Notes: a model not told the origin generated them from the sequence alone. Shown: positions 1-14,578, counted from the first letter of the stretch. The stretch is DNA of 64,000 bases from Monarcha castaneiventris obscurior (GCA_026261815.1 JAMPIT010000511.1:3333001-3397000); one strand, 5' to 3'. Made by a program: numbers and translations.

Positions 1-109
1 AGGTGAGGCTGGGATTCTGTGCAGCTCCGATGCTGTGTCCTTGCCCTCTGCTCCTCCCTGCTCCAGGGGAAGGGGAGAGTTCAGCAGGGCGTGTTTGGGG
101 CTGAGCACG

Positions 110-300
110 GGGATCCCAGAAGGGTTTGGGTGGGAAGGGACCTTAAAGCTGATCCCATCCCACCCCTGCCATGGCAGGAACCCCTTCCACCACCCCAGGC
201 TGCTCCAAGCCCCATCCAGCCTGGCCTTGGGCACTGCCAGGGATGGGAAATCAGAGATTCTCTGGGCACGGGTTCTGCACCTCGAGTGAATCCTCCCCTG
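110..300 (-). mobile_element. CR1 3' fragment
   Basis: The segment agggtttgggtgggaaggga, then caggctgctccaagccccat and ctggccttgggcactgccag, is the reverse complement of a truncated CR1 3' end. Confidence 0.75.
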
Positions 301-1020
301 GGCAGCTCAGCCCAGCTCTGCACGTAACCCCAACCCCTCTGGAATCATTTCCATCTCTCCATGAGCAGCAATTTGAAGATCTCCTTGTCTCCTGCACATC
401 AGTGATTTAAAAACCCCAATCCATGTTCCTGCAGTGACCCAGGGCAGTGGGGGGTTAATGCTGCTCCCCCCAAAATCTGCTGTGCCTGCCCTCCTTGTGC
501 CAGATCTGGAATGTGCAGGCAGCCCAGTGAAGCAGAATTTTAATCTCTGATCCTGTTTTTCAACTCTGATTTTAAGATCCCATGCAGGTCAGGGCTGTCT
601 GATTCTTCACAGTTCATTAAGCAGAGAGCAGCTCGTGGTGGAGATTGACTTTTAAAAATGATGGATTTTTATTTATAGCGGAGTTCTACTCATTAATTTT
701 AAAGGATGGAAGCATAAAAGCAGGAATGGGTTCATTTTAAAAAAAAAAAGTGACACTGGTAATTTAATTAAATTGGGGGTTTGAGTATCATTACAGAAAA
801 TGAAACATTAGTTCTGGGCTGCTTTTCCACCCGTTTGGGTTTGACAGCATTCCCTGCTCCCAGAACCTGCCTGGGCCGGGATATTTCAGGTGGAAGTGGC
901 TGCTGAACTTCCCAGCTCCAGGGGCTTTGTGGGATGATGTAAATAATGGGTTTGGGGGAAGAAATGGTGTCAGGAGTTTGGATCTGCCCCTGTTGCTGTG
1001 CAGGGAGGGGCTGGGGGTGG

Positions 1021-1445
1021 CTGGAGCCCGGGACTGGCTTGAGGACACTCAGGTGTGCGACCAAAGATTGGAGCTGCAGCAGGAAAACCCCAAAATCTGG
1101 GCTTGGGGACACTTGGGGTGACCAGAGCTCACAGGCACAGCAGAAAACCCCAAAATCTGGGCTTGGGGACACTTGGGGTGACCAGAGCTCACAGGCACAG
1201 CAGAAAACCCCCAAAAACTGTGCTTTGAGATGTGCAGGTTTGTGATCAGAGCTCCCAGGGACAGCAGAAAAGCTCCAAAACTGGGCTTGGGGGCACTCAG
1301 GTGTGATCAGAGCAGGCTTTGGGACACTCTGTGTGACCAAAGCTCGTAGGAACATCAGAAACCCCCTGAAAATCCCCCAAACCTGGGCCTGGGGACACTC
1401 AGGTGTGACCAGAGCTCAGAGTCACAGCCTAAAATCCCCAAAACC
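1021..1445. repeat. 60-bp minisatellite, about 7 units
   Basis: Units of about 60 bp contain gaaaaccccaaaatctgggc, ttggggacac and gaccagagctcacagg. Two adjacent copies (1083-1140 and 1143-1200) are identical in register, and outer copies are diverged or shortened. The antisense open frame across it is a by-product of periodicity. Confidence 0.9.
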
Positions 1446-1989
1446 TGACTGAAGCAGCTCAGGAGTGGATCTGAACGTGTTGTTAAAACAAATTCCATTC
1501 CAGGTGGTGTTTAGGGTGGAAATGGGTTCTCCACAAACCCCACTGGTCCCTCTGGGCACAGGGAACTGCTCCGGTGTCCTTTTGGGATTAATCCTTCATT
1601 CCCCTCCTGCCAGGGATGCAGAGACAGACCAGGAGCATCCCAATCCCCATCCCAAAGCGCTGCCCACGGCAGGATTGGGGATTTGTGTCCCGTTTTGCAG
1701 CTGCCCCAGCCCTGGCTGGGTTTTATCCCTCTCTGTGTGTGCCAGGACATCGTTTTCCTTTTCATGTTGCCCTTGCCCTTGGCAGGGTCGCAGAGCAGAG
1801 CTCCCTCTGCTCCTAGGAATTCCTCTGCTCCCTTCACACCCTGACAAACTCATTTCCAGGGCTCAGCCATCCCCGAGCTGCTGTCGCTGCTCTCCCAGCC
1901 CTAATGAAAAGCAGCTGTAACAGGAGATGCTGCACAGGGGCCCGATTTCAATTGGATTAAGCTGTTTTTTGTCACTAGCGGGCAGCAGA

Positions 1990-2345
1990 TTGGGGAATAA
2001 ATGCGACATGGATGATCTCATATGAGCAGAAACCGATGACTTTATTAATTTACAAGTTTGGTTATGTACCGTAGTTCGCTGGACTAGCATAAGGTCATTG
2101 GTTTATTGGTCAGCCACTCCCAAAGGGATTGGCTGAACCCAACAATACTTACTCCAACTATTTTTCTTCTATGTACCATAACAATACCATAGTTTACAAA
2201 AAACTCCCAAGTCTTCCCAGAGCATCCGTGAGAAAGCGAGGCTTTCACACAGACACTATCAAACAACTGAGAAATCTCTCTGCACCCAGGCTTTCAGCAT
2301 CCACACTTTTTAGGCCTGTTTGTCTTTTCCCCGGGTTTTATATCG
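1990..2345 (-). mobile_element. Candidate solo LTR of an endogenous retrovirus, minus orientation
   Basis: Read on the minus strand this AT-rich block has a TATAAAA-like box at its 5' side (ttttatat on +, 2336-2343). It then has repeated CCAAT-type elements (agccaatccc, accaataaacc) and an ATTAATAAA signal (tttattaat on +, 2041-2049). Its composition is unlike the flanks and resembles passerine ERV LTRs as I remember them. Exact ends and target-site duplications were not determined, and no viral coding sequence is present. Confidence 0.45.
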
Positions 2346-2794
2346 GCCTCTAAAACCCTGATTGGAGTCGATCTCTTTCGGAGTGGCTCGTGGGAAGCTG
2401 TGGGGTTTATTTAAATCCCCTGGAACTGCTGGGCACAGGCGCTGCCTGAGGATTTCTTGGTGTTTCAGCTGCAGCTTTCCCATCTTAGACTGGAGTATCC
2501 CACGTTTCCCCTGATTTTGTTGGGCTCTGTTTTGCCTTAAGTGCAGCTGGCTCCAGGTGTGTTTCAGTCTGGTTTGAGGCAAGTGAGCAAAATCTGGATT
2601 AAACATCGGGAATTAGAAATCTTGGTGAGCTGAAACATCGGGGTTTTTTTGCCAGGCAGTTTCGCTGGGTTTGGGGTGGTTTTAAGGTGTGGAACAGCCC
2701 TGCTCGGCCTGCAGGGACTGTTGAAAAATGTAATCTCTGGGTTTCATCAAGTGAAGCTGAATATGGAATGCAGTCAAGTTGTATCAAAATGGGG

Positions 2795-3002
2795 GAAAGG
2801 GGTTTAGTAATTAGGAAGAAATTCCTCCCTGTGGGGGTGGGGAGCGGCTGGGATGGAATTCCCAGAGAAGCTGTGGCTGCCCCTGGACCCCTGCAAGTGT
2901 CCAAGGCTGGGCTGGAAAGGGCCTTGGAGCCACCTGGGACAGTGGGAGCTGGAATGGGATGATCCTATGGAATGAGATGATCCCATGGAATGGGATGATC
3001 CT
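2795..3002 (+). mobile_element. CR1 3' fragment
   Basis: Consecutive CR1 landmarks are present: aggaagaaattcctccctgt, gaattcccagagaagctgtg and ggccttggagccacctggga. It ends in repeated gatgatcc(c/t)atggaat units. Confidence 0.75.
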
Positions 3003-3147
3003 TAAGTTCTTCCTGTGGTTCAGAAATTGCTCAGACTGGTCAGGAAGGAGAGGATCTTGTTGACTCAGCAGCTTGGGGAGGGATTTTTCCTCCTTTCTGT
3101 GGATATTCGGTAAAAATTATATTTAAAGTTGACTCCGAGGGGCCTGA

Positions 3148-3609
<462 letters not shown>

Positions 3610-3751
3610 TGAATCGTTTTTAATGGGTTCCTCAAGGCTGCCGGGGTTTGGGGGATAACGGGAGGGGTAGCAGGGCTTGGAGTGTTGGGAATGCTGCACA
3701 GCTGCTTTAGCTGCCGTTTCTTGGGCTGAAATGGGGAAAAAAACAACTTTA

Positions 3752-4014
3752 CAGGTGACAGGACAAGAGGGAATGGCTTTAAACTGAGAGAGAGTAGGTT
3801 TAGATTAAATATTAGGAAGAGATTCCTCCCTGTGAGGGTGGGGAGGGGCTGGGATGGATTTCCCAGAGAAGCTGTGGCTGCCCCATCCCTGGAAGTGTCC
3901 AAGGCCAAGCCAGAGCAGCCTGGGGTAGCGGAAGGTGTCCCTGCCCCTGGAACGGGGTGAAATGAGATGATCCTGACGTTCATTCCCAACCCAAACCATT
4001 CCATGATCCCGTGA
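3752..4014 (+). mobile_element. CR1 3' fragment
   Basis: The CR1 order ggtgacaggacaagagggaa, ttaggaagagattcctccct, agagaagctgtggctgcccc and caacccaaaccattccatga is intact. Confidence 0.8.
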
Positions 4015-4829
4015 TTATCCAGAAGATCCCCTGCCCATGGCCTGCAGGGTTTCCAGCTCAAACACTGCAAGGTGGGGCTGGATTTTCTGCTCTCCAGTGT
4101 CAGATTCCCTCTCCATGGCACACCCCAGGGTGACTGTGGTGCTCTGCTGTAGGAAGAGTGGATCTGTGCAGGGCTGGGATGTGCCCTGGTTTGGGGATGC
4201 TGTAGGGGAGGTAAAAGCTGCCCTTGGATTGCAAACAATTCCCAACTGCCTGCCAGTTGAGGGGCAGAGAAACTTCAAATTCCTTGATCAGTACAGAGAG
4301 TGCCTTGCTAATTCTGGTCCCAAGAGGGCTGGAGAGTGTGTAAATACACAAATGTCTGTGTTGTTCTACCAGAAGCATCTGCTGCTGCTCTTGGAGCCTC
4401 TACCCCTCGATTCCTTGTGTACTTCAGCAGAGCATCTCCTATTGATTGTTTTTATTGACTCTGCCTGGGCGATCAATCAGGCCCTCTGAGCTGGGCCGTG
4501 GAGCTGGAGCTTGAAATGAGCAAATATTGTTTGCTTGGGATGTTTTTAATGCTCCCTCCGATGGGTTACACGTGAAGGATGCGTGTTGTACCTCTCAGTG
4601 GGGGGTTTTTTGGGGCACTTGGTTGCTCTTTTGGGACTGGGAGCATTTAGGGAGTGTGAGGAGGGACTCAGAGTGACTTGAGAGAGGGCTGCTGATCACT
4701 GGCGTTTTTTGTGATCAGTTATGGTGCTTTTCTCTGCTTATCCTTCAAATTAGGACTGGCTTTGTCACTTTTATAATACTTCTTTTTTTTTTATTTTATT
4801 TTTTGAGTTTCACTGGAAGTGAAAATACT

Positions 4830-5160
4830 CAGAGAATCAAGGGCCGAAGGATCATTGATTCCAGCTCCTGGCCCTGCACAGACACCCCAAATTCCCCCTT
4901 GAGAGCCATGTCCAAAGTCTCCTGGAGCTCTGGCACCTTTGGGAATGTTCCCATTCCCTGGGGAGCCTGGGCAGTGCCCCAGCACTCTCTGGGGGAAGAA
5001 CCTTTCCCTAAATCCATCCCGGTATTCCCTCGGGAGGAGCTGCAGCCCCTCTGAGCTCTGCCCTCTGCTGCAGTCTCCTCCGCTCCAGCTGAACACCCCA
5101 AGTGCCCTCAGCTGCCCCTGCTGCCCCTTCACCATTCAGGTCCCTCCTCTGGACCATCTA
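4830..5160 (-). mobile_element. CR1 fragment of a different subfamily
   Basis: The pieces gattccagctcctggccctg, ggggagcctgggcagtgccc and ctctgggggaagaacctttc match a CR1 type with a more internal breakpoint. It runs antisense to CSMD2. Confidence 0.7.
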
Positions 5161-8069
5161 AAAGCTGAAATTCCCTGAAATTCCACCTTGGGAAGGGTCA
5201 AAGCAGCACCTTGTCAGAAGAAAGGGGAATTCCCTGCATGGATGGAGCAGTTCCTGTGCCCTCACAGCATTTCCCTGCTGGCACCTGAGGGGAGGCAGAG
5301 TCCTCTCCTTGCCCAGCTCCATTCAGGGTTTGTGGAAGAGACCCCAGGGAGGGAGGGAGGGATTTATGCTGACCCCAGCTGGTGCTGGAGCCGAGGTTTG
5401 GCATCATTTCCACTTCTGAGATCCCCTCTCCAGCTGGAGTAGAAGCCCAGTTCTGCATTTCCATCCTGAACTGCCAAACCCTCGTTTGATTTCAGCATTG
5501 CCCTTCCAGTCTGGAGTCCAGCACGGGCTGGGGGCTCCTCAGCTGCTCCAGGGAGGAGGAAAATCCAGGGAATGGCTCCAAGGGCAGCACAAAATGTGCT
5601 TTTCAGCTGCTCTGGTGGAGCTGTGCCTGCAGCTTCCTGGAGGCAGCCACTTCTTTTTTGATGGATTTGGTCCTGATCCTTCAAGACTTCTTGGAAGTTG
5701 CACTTGAAGTGTTTTTATGGAAGGCAGGGAGCAGAAATATTCCCCGGAACACTCAAATCTTGCTGCAGGAGAGCAGAAAGCAGCAAAGCCAGGCTGCAGA
5801 GGGTGGGTTTGAAGCCCTGCTGCACTTCCAGCAGCATCAGTGGGCTCCCGGCCGTGCTTGGCTGACAAACTGGGGACAGTTTCACTTGGAGCAAGGGGCA
5901 GAAGCATTTGCATCCTATCAAACAGGTTTTCCCCTTCTTCTGCAGGGAAAAGGATGATTCCAAAGCTCTTGCCTGAAGGAGGATAAATATATTTAATACA
6001 TTTAGCTTTCCCCGAGAGCAGCATGATCTCTGTGGCCTGTGTGGATTGCAGTGAATTCTGTTAAAATGGGCTTTATTGGTCACGGTCACTGGGAAGTTTA
6101 TTAAATGTCTTTGTAGGTGTTACTTCATTTTCTAGTGGAAGTTGGAGATGGGATCCTGATAAATTGGGAAGAAAAGTGCTCTCAGGCTGAGCAGCTTAAA
6201 ACCTGGGGAGCTTTTTTGGGAACGGACCTGTCCCGTGTCACTTTAGAGGGCAGTGGTTGGTTGGAGCTCTTCCCTTCCCTCTCCCCTCCTCTCCAGGATA
6301 ACAGAGAGGAGTTGGAGATTCCACCCCTGATCCAGGGTTTCCTTGTGCTTTTTCCTTCCTGCTTTTCCCCTGCTCTGGGACATTCTTGTCCCTGGATTGG
6401 CAGCTTTGCCTCTGCTCTGGTCTTGATGCGTTGAAAGAATCCATGAGAAGTTCATGGTGGGAAAGAGGAGGAATCCAGGGCGTTTGGGAGGGTTTGCTGG
6501 GACAGGAGGATGTTGGAATGCTGGGCTCACCTTCATCATTCCTCCTGCACAGGAATCGTCTGCATTCCCAGCTCAGGGTAATTCTCTGGGATCACAAACC
6601 TGGGAATGACAAAGTATTCCTGTAAAGGATGAGCACAAACCCAGTGGGAAGGGAAAGGAGCTGGGAATTGCAGCAGGACCAGGAGTGGCTCGGTGGGATG
6701 TGTGTGCAGAGGTGCACCTCACCGGCAGTTTGGGAAGCACAGCTGGATCAGGATGGATCCTTTTGGCCCGGATCCCTCAGTTCAGGCTCCGTGCGCTGGG
6801 GTTGGTCCCTGCTGGCCTGGCAGGAGGGCTGGGAGTGCTGGGATCTCCCCAGGGATGCCACTGGGGCTGCTGTGGAGCAGAACAGCGCCTGGGGCAGGGT
6901 TTGGCTGGGGAATTTGGGAATTTGCCTCCAGCACTGGAAGTCCTGACTGGCTGTGAAGCCTGGGCTGAGCTGAGGTTTATCCCATCCCTAGAAAAATCCC
7001 ACCCCCGTGTCAGAAATCCCTGGAGCGCTCTCCTTATTGCATCCCGTGTGTTTTACACACTTCCTGCCCAATTCTTCTGCTCTCAGGAGTGAAGTGAGGC
7101 CAAGTTCTGAGCCTAAACGAGGCTTAGGCTGAGCCCCCACAAGCCGAGCTGTATTTTTATCCTGGCAGTTGGAATGCTGGGGGCAGAATTCCCAGCAGGC
7201 TCGGGATGCTGCCTCCTGTGAGCAGCCCTCGCCTGTGCCAGTGAGCCTCCAACAAAGCAAAACCTTTGGAGCACCGGAAAATGATCCCAAAACATCCCAA
7301 TCTGTTGGGAAAACACGCAGGGAGAAGTCTTTTCCTGGATTGTTTGGTGCATTGAAGCAGAGCTGGTGGGTTTGTGGTTCTGGTGGGCGGCGGAGTAAAA
7401 ACTCAGCAAAGCCGGAGGAAAAGTTGGGAACATTTGTGGAGCTCCATTTTGGGCATATCAGATCTGCATCATCTCATCAAAAGTGCTCTGCCTTACTCCA
7501 GCTCCAGCAGCTGCTGAGGCTGGGGCGTGCCCAGAATAATTGGAGAGCTGCTCAGGAAGATTTGGGGAGATTGTAGGATGTGTTTAGGCAATAACAGCCT
7601 CTCCAAGCGGAGCGGGTGTGTGTTTAGAGGGGGGTGGGAAGGGAATGTATTCCCCAGGAAACACCTAGTGCAGTGAAAAAATAGTCGAGGAATTGAAATT
7701 AAGAACTGCCCTCTTAAATATATTGGTAATAAAAAAGCCAAAGCACAGCACCTTTGGCTGGCTCCTCAGCTCCTGTGAGGTTGCATAAAAGCAGAGTTGT
7801 CCCTTGTTTAAGAATTCTGAAGTAGCACTGAATCAAAATTCTTCATCCCCTGTTCTCCATCCCCTCCTGTTCCTTCCAGTCCAAGGAGGTAGTTTGGAGT
7901 TTTCCATGGACCTTTGGAGGTCCCATTGGGTGTCTTGTGCAAGATGCATCCAAATTTGAAGGAAATTTTGGGGCCTAAATGGGAAATCTTCCAGCCTGAA
8001 TTTATTTGTGATTTGAACACAAATTGTCAGTCTCTGGGAGTAACTTTAATTCCCTGACAGTGCAGCAGA

Positions 8070-8212
8070 TAGGATCATGGGATGGTCTGAGTTGGGAGGG
8101 AGCTGAAGAATCATCCCATCCCATGGGCAGGGCAGGGTGCTCCAGGGACGGTCCAGCCTGGCCTGGGACACTTGCAGGGATCCAGGGGCAGCCCCAGCTT
8201 CCCTGGGGAACA
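8070..8212 (-). mobile_element. CR1 3' fragment
   Basis: The fragment includes aggatcatgggatggtctga, gtccagcctggcctgggaca and gggcagccccagcttccctg. Confidence 0.7.
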
Positions 8213-8381
8213 GGAGACTGTGACAGGGAGCAGAGCACGGAGTCAGGATGTTGGTGGCCTTTTCCAGCTCTCATTTGGGCTGCTGCAATGGCCCAGGGAT
8301 TTCCATGGCTGGTTTTTTAATGGTGTTTCTTGCTCTTGCTGTGAGCTCTGTGATTGCCAGCAAGGGCCACCCCTGGCTGGG

Positions 8382-8516
8382 CACAGAATGCCAGCACGGT
8401 GTGGGCTGGAAGGGACCTTAAAGAAACCTCATTCCATGGGCAGGGACAACTTCCACCACCCCAGGCTGCTCCAAACCCCGTCCAGCCTGGCCTTGGGCAC
8501 TGCCAGGGCTGGGGGA
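8382..8516 (-). mobile_element. CR1 3' fragment
   Basis: The fragment includes gggctggaagggaccttaaa, ccaggctgctccaaaccccg and ggccttgggcactgccaggg. Confidence 0.75.
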
Positions 8517-8574
8517 AGTGCTGCCAAAGGGCCTGACCGGTGCTGGGAGGTGGCAACTCGGGCTGGCAGGGGGT

Positions 8575-8690
8575 GGCAGGGTGCCAGCAGTGCCCAGTGG
8601 CCTGGGGTGCCACTGGTGGCAGTGCCCGGGGAGCCGCTGGTGGCAGTGCCCAGGGAGCCCGGTGCCAGCAGTGCCATCCGTCCCAGGAGC
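8575..8690. repeat. Short GC-rich repeat with tggcagtgcccrggga units
   Basis: Several partial copies of gtggcagtgcccggggagcc and ggtgccagcagtgcc are arranged in tandem after a CR1 tail. Confidence 0.7.
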
Positions 8691-9569
8691 TGCAGGGGAG
8701 GGAGGCTGGCACACCCCGGCCGGGCTCTGTGTTCCAGGGTTCTCCAGTCAGAGGTGCTGGGTGCAGCTGTGCCCTGGAGCTGCTGCGGGCACCGGCTCTG
8801 CCAGGGCTGGGGCTGAGCTCCAGAGCAGCCCCGTGGGGGGGCCCTGCCCTTGCCATCCGTGCCCTGCTGTGCCCAGCACGTGTTCCCAGCTGGGGCTCAG
8901 CCTCAGGAAGGGCTGTTGGAAAGGATTTCTGTGGTGGAAGGAAGAGTTTGTCGTGTAAAGCCCCGAGCTCCTTGGCTGGAGCGCCTGGAATGCTGCTCCA
9001 GCGCTCCTGAAGTTACCAGGCCTTGCTCAGCCCCGTTCCCAATAAAACCTGGGAGCTGCCCCCCGAGCAGCAATTCATTCCTGCTTTCCTCCACCTCCCT
9101 GCCATTCCTTTTAGATCCTCCTTTTGTTGCTCTGCCAGCTGCTGCTCAGAAAGTCCAGGGAAGCACCTGTGGGAAGCAGGAGATGCAGGAGCTGTCGCTG
9201 CTGGGTTGCTGAATGAGGGGTTAAGTTTCCAGCACTCTGATTTTGGCAGCTGCAATCATTTCCTTAAGAAATCTCAGCAAGCACAGACATGTGAGGCGGG
9301 AGTGTGGGATGCTCCACTCCCTTTTCCATCAGGTTTCTGTTAAATGTGGCGTTTTTACTCCCAAGTCCCGTTGTCCCAATCCTTGGGAATGTTTCTGTGG
9401 CTCAGGAAGGTGCTGGGATCTGTGTGAGCTGGGAATCAACCTTTCCCTGCTGTGATGGGAGAGTGTTCACGTGTCTGAAACCCCTCTCAGCCACTGATTT
9501 CCTGGGATTTTCCTCCTCCTTGCTGGGCATGGATGGGAGGAAAGTTCCAGGAAAAACCTCAGAGGATCC

Positions 9570-9777
9570 TAATCAGGAAGAAGGGACATCAGGAGGAATT
9601 TCCTCATGGAAAGGGTGGTCGGGCATTGGAATGGTGGAGTCACATCCCTGGAGGTGTCCAGGGAAGGCCTGGACATGGCGCTCAGTGCTCTGGGCCGGGG
9701 ACAAGGTGGGGATCTGGGTTGGACTCGGTGCTCTTGGAGGGCTTTTCCAGCCTCCCTGATCCTGGGATTCTGTGATG
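9570..9777 (+). mobile_element. CR1 3' fragment with ATTCTGTGA end
   Basis: The fragment contains catggaaagggtggtcgggc, ggaggtgtccagggaaggcc and gggcttttccagcctccctg. It ends gggattctgtga, a CR1-type terminus. Confidence 0.75.
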
Positions 9778-9933
9778 GAACAGGAGATTTGGGCAACAGG
9801 AGATTTGGGCAAGAACAAGTGAGGAAATCGTGTCTGTCAGGGAGATGTGCTGGGAACAGGCTCCTCAGGGGACATGGGAGCAGCTCTGGCACTGGGGGTG
9901 TTTAAAATCAAGCCAACACTTGCCAGGAGCTGA

Positions 9934-10287
<354 letters not shown>

Positions 10288-12929
10288 TAGGTTCCTGCTG
10301 GCATTAATTCCTTGTAGGACGCTTGGGGTGGTGCTCGTGGTCTGTGTGGGCAGAGCCAAACTCCTCAGGGTGGTCAGAGTGAGCAGTTTGTGCCTGAAAG
10401 AGGGGAAATTCACAATTATTCCCAGTTACTCCCAGTGGCTTCCTTCTGAAACTTGGGATTTGCGTGGTGAACTCCGCAGTGAGCATTGCTTTAAATCCTG
10501 TTCTGGGCAGAGAGAATCTGTGGTGTGGCTGGGTGGGAGAAGAAAGAAAGAATTAAAAATAACCCCAGACAAAATCACCTCTGAGAACTCCTCAAACCTT
10601 GCCACACTTGAGCCTTGGTTTTGCTAAATTTTCTGATTATTGCTAAACCCGTTGCTGGTGAGGAACTTCTGGAAACGTTTCACCAGATCCACTCACCCCT
10701 GGGACAGGAGACACAATTCCAATGCCCCTCTCATCCCAGGGGTTGCCTGGGAAATGCTCTCAGAAATAATTGCTTTTATTTGGGATAAAGGCCAGTATTT
10801 CCAGTGTTCAGGAGCTGCCCCAGTGCTCTGAAGGCAGGAGAAATAAAACACTGCAGAGGGAATTTGATGTGTTCCTGATGTTGGTTTTATAGCAAAGGTC
10901 AGGGTTTGCCCTCAGCTGCAAATGGTTAAAAGTCCTGGCTGGCAGCAAGTGGAAGGTCCTGGGAGTTGGTTTTAAACCCAGTGTTGGTTTTAAACCCAAC
11001 GTCCCCCTGGAAGGGAAGAAGGAAGCGTTTGAAACACTCAGGTGTTGCCTGGGATTATCAGCAGTGAGTTAAATCGTGATTATTTGTGAGGATCCCATCA
11101 CAAATCCCATTGATTGGAGTGATTTATCCTCGCTGGCAATTGTGGGGGAACGGGACTGGAGCGTTTAGGAAGTATTGATGGGGGGGAAGTTGCCATTTAC
11201 CACATAGCAATTGTTTACTGTTCCCTGGCCCCCTTGGAAAATTAGATGTTGCTGTTTGATGAAAAAAAGCCCAGCCTCGTTTTATTAGAATTCATTAATA
11301 TTTTAGGGCACTGCTGGTTTGTGCTGCAGTGAGGATCACTGAGCTGTGCTGGCTGGGAAGATGGATGGAGCTGGTTAAGAAACATTATTCAGCCTGGAGG
11401 TGTTGCCAGAGCAGAGCTGTGTCTTGTCATATCAAAAATAAAACAAAGCCTGGCAGAGGGAACCTGCTGGGGAAAAAAAAATAAAATAAAATTAATAAAC
11501 TCCTCGTAAATACAGCAGGGAACAAACTTTAAAAATGCCAATTGTAAGGAGTGAAAGCCTGGCTTCGAGCTGAGCCTGTAGTGCACGCACAGTCCTTAAA
11601 ACTGGGATTAAAGCCAGGTTTAAGCGCGCTGAGTTTCACAGGTGTCACTGTGAGGGGTTGTCAGAGGGAATAAGGATGGATTCACATCCCTGCCCCGCTC
11701 CAGGTGTCCCCGTGCTGCATCCCTGACTCTCCCTTTCCTCCCAGCACCTTGCCCTGGCTGAGCTCAGCCTTTTTTGGGCTCCCCTGGCAGCCCCCTCGGT
11801 GAGCCCAGCACGGGCCCCAGCAGCAGCAGTTCCCCCCGGGAGAGGCTGTTCCTGCTTTTTGGGGTGCATCCCTGAGTTCCACACCCACAGGAGGCAGCCC
11901 CACCCCCAGCCCATTCCAGGCACCTCACTGAGCGTTCCTGAAGGGAACTTTGCAGTCCCACCAGTGGAATTGCAAAGAAGTCTTGTTTGTAATTTCATCT
12001 TTCCGAGCTGGCCCGGTAATTAAATTCAGATGAGTCAGTTCTCAATAATTTTTGCCCGTAGGGGGAAAAAAACCTGGCGCTCCTATCTCGTCTTCACCCG
12101 TGCTGATGTAATTCAGCAGGAAAACAAAGCTCAAACCCCTTTTTCCCCTTCTGCCTATGAAAAAACCGGTTTTAATTATTGGTAATAGGGCAGAGGGGCT
12201 TGCAGCCAACTCTCTGGGAGTCTCTCGCAGCTGAATATTTCATTTTCCAAGCGTTCTGGGTGGTTTTAGTCATGGCCGGGGCTGGGCACAAATAAACAGA
12301 ATTCAATTTCATCAGGAGGATAATTCCTGTGAGTTTCCAAGCTATGGAATGGGATCTAATGATGGTATTTATGAGCCCATTAACTCAGCACTTCAAGTAA
12401 CCTTGACTTGACCTGCTCTTAGAAAAACCTGCATTACCATTCACCCTCCCAGCTTTAAAAATGGATTTTTTGGGGTTTTATTTATGAGCCAGCTTGCTTT
12501 AAGTGCCTTCACATTGATCCCACGGCCTGGAGAATCCCAAGCTGGTTTCCTTTGCTCCCCAACCTGTTGGATGTGAATCCTGCAGGAAGAATTCCAGGGG
12601 AAGGGGCACTGCAGGGCTGTGCCCGGCACAGCAGCGGGGGCCGAGGAGCTGTTTGAGGCAGATTCATAAAATCCCACATTTACAGCTCTCTCAGCTGCTC
12701 CCACGGCTCTGTCAGGGGACCCTGGGCCCAGATTGCCTTGACAGGTGAGGAATAAAATGCTGCAGAGCAGGGAGCAGGAGGGGGAAGGAGCAGGCTGGGA
12801 TGAGCCTGCTGGGTTGGGAAGGGCGAGCTGGGGTCCCCAGGCTGGGAGGGGAAATGGGAAACATGGCAGGAGCTGCCCTGCTCTCCTTTGGCCCAGCCAG
12901 GTGTGATCCTGCCCTGTCCCCAGGCTGTG

Positions 12930-13022
12930 GAATGCCCCTGCTCCAGTGGGAACAAGGTGATCTTTGGGGTCCCTTCCAAGCCAGACCACTCTGGGATTCT
13001 GGGATTCTCTGGTATTCTCATC
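12930..13022 (+). mobile_element. Short CR1 3' end
   Basis: The tail ggggtcccttccaagccaga is followed by three attctggg/attctctg-type terminal repeats. Confidence 0.55.
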
Positions 13023-13559
13023 CCCAGAGTTTTTCTTGTCTCCCAGACTTGGGGTTCTCTTCACTTGGTCCCCGAGAGATCTGGCAGGGTTAATGCAATT
13101 CCTCCCTCTAAACACAGGGAAAAGAAGAAATCCTCCAGAGCAGCTTGAGTCCTTCCAGGGCCTGATGGTCGAGATCTGGTGGTGCTTTGTGTCAGGGTCT
13201 GCTGGAGCTGGGAATTCCCAGTGCTGAGGCTGTCGGGAGTTGCTGCTGATGGTCCCTGGTTTGTGGCACCTGCTCAGAGCCTCACAGCCCAAAACCCGTC
13301 AGGCTGAGCACCCAAACACCCCAAAATGTGTCTGATGTGTGCAGCCCCCAGGCTGGCCCTGGGGGCCCTGGTGGGGTCCCAGCCCTCGTGTGCTCTTCCA
13401 AGGCTCCCCAGCCTGGGGAGGTTGGGCCTTATCCCAAATCCTGGGCTGGGCTCCTGCTGCTCCTGTGGGAGTGCTCAGAGGGGTTTTGGGGTGCTGAGGG
13501 GACAGCGTGGGACAGCAGGAACTGGGCTCCTGCAGCTCGGCACTGGTGGCTGCACTCCT

Positions 13560-14578
13560 TTCACACCTGGACCTGTCACACCTGGACCTGTCACACCTGG
13601 ACCTGTGTCACACCCGTCACACGTGGACTGTCACACCTGGACCTGTCACATCTGCACCTGTGTCACTCCTGTATCTGTCACTCCTGTCACACCTGTACCT
13701 GTCACACCTGAGCCTGTCACATCTGTCACACCTGCACCTGTGTCACACCTGTACCTGTGTGACATCTGCACCTGTGTGACATCTGTGCCTGTCACACCTG
13801 TACCTGTGTCACACCTGTACCTGTGTCACATCTGCACCTGTGTCACACCTGTACCTGTGTCACACCTGTACCTGTGTCACATCTGCACCTGTGTCGCACC
13901 TGTACCTGTGTCACACCTGTACCTGTGTCACATCTGCACCTGTGTCGCACCTGTACCTGTGTCACACCTGTACCTGTGTCACATCTGTACCTGTGTGACA
14001 TCTGTGCCTGTCACACCTGTACCTGTGTCACATCTGCACCTGTGTCACACCTGTACCTGTGTCACATCTGTACCTGTCACACCTGTGCCTGTGTCACATC
14101 TGTACCTGTCACACCTGTGCCTGTGTCACACCTGTACCTGTGTCACACCTGTACCTGTGTCACATCTGCACCTGTGTCACATCTGCACCTGTGTCACACC
14201 TGCACATGTCACACCTGTGCCTGTGTCACATCTGTACCTGTGTGACATCTGTGTCACACCTGCACATGTGTCACATCTGCACCTGTGTCACACCTGTACC
14301 TGTGTCACACCTGTACCTGTGTCACATCTGCACCTGTGTCACACCTGTACCTGTGTCACATCTGTACCTGTCACACCTGTACCTGTGTCACACCTGTACC
14401 TGTGTCACATCTGTACCTGTCACACCTGTACCTGTGTCACACCTGTACCTGTGTCGCACCTGTACCTGTGTCACACCTGTACCTGTGTCACATCTGTACC
14501 TGTCACACCTGTACCTGTGTCACACCTGTACCTGTCACACCTGGATCTGTCACACCTGGATCTGTCACACCTGCACCC
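13560..14578. repeat. CACCTG-rich minisatellite, 14/17-bp units
   Basis: About sixty short units of the type cacacctgtacctgtgt (17 bp) mix with 14-bp forms lacking gtg and with cacatctgcacctgtgt variants. Nearly every unit carries CACCTG, CACCTGT or a one-base variant. Decayed copies continue to about 15010. The 443-codon frame across it has no stop only because of the repeat composition. Confidence 0.95.
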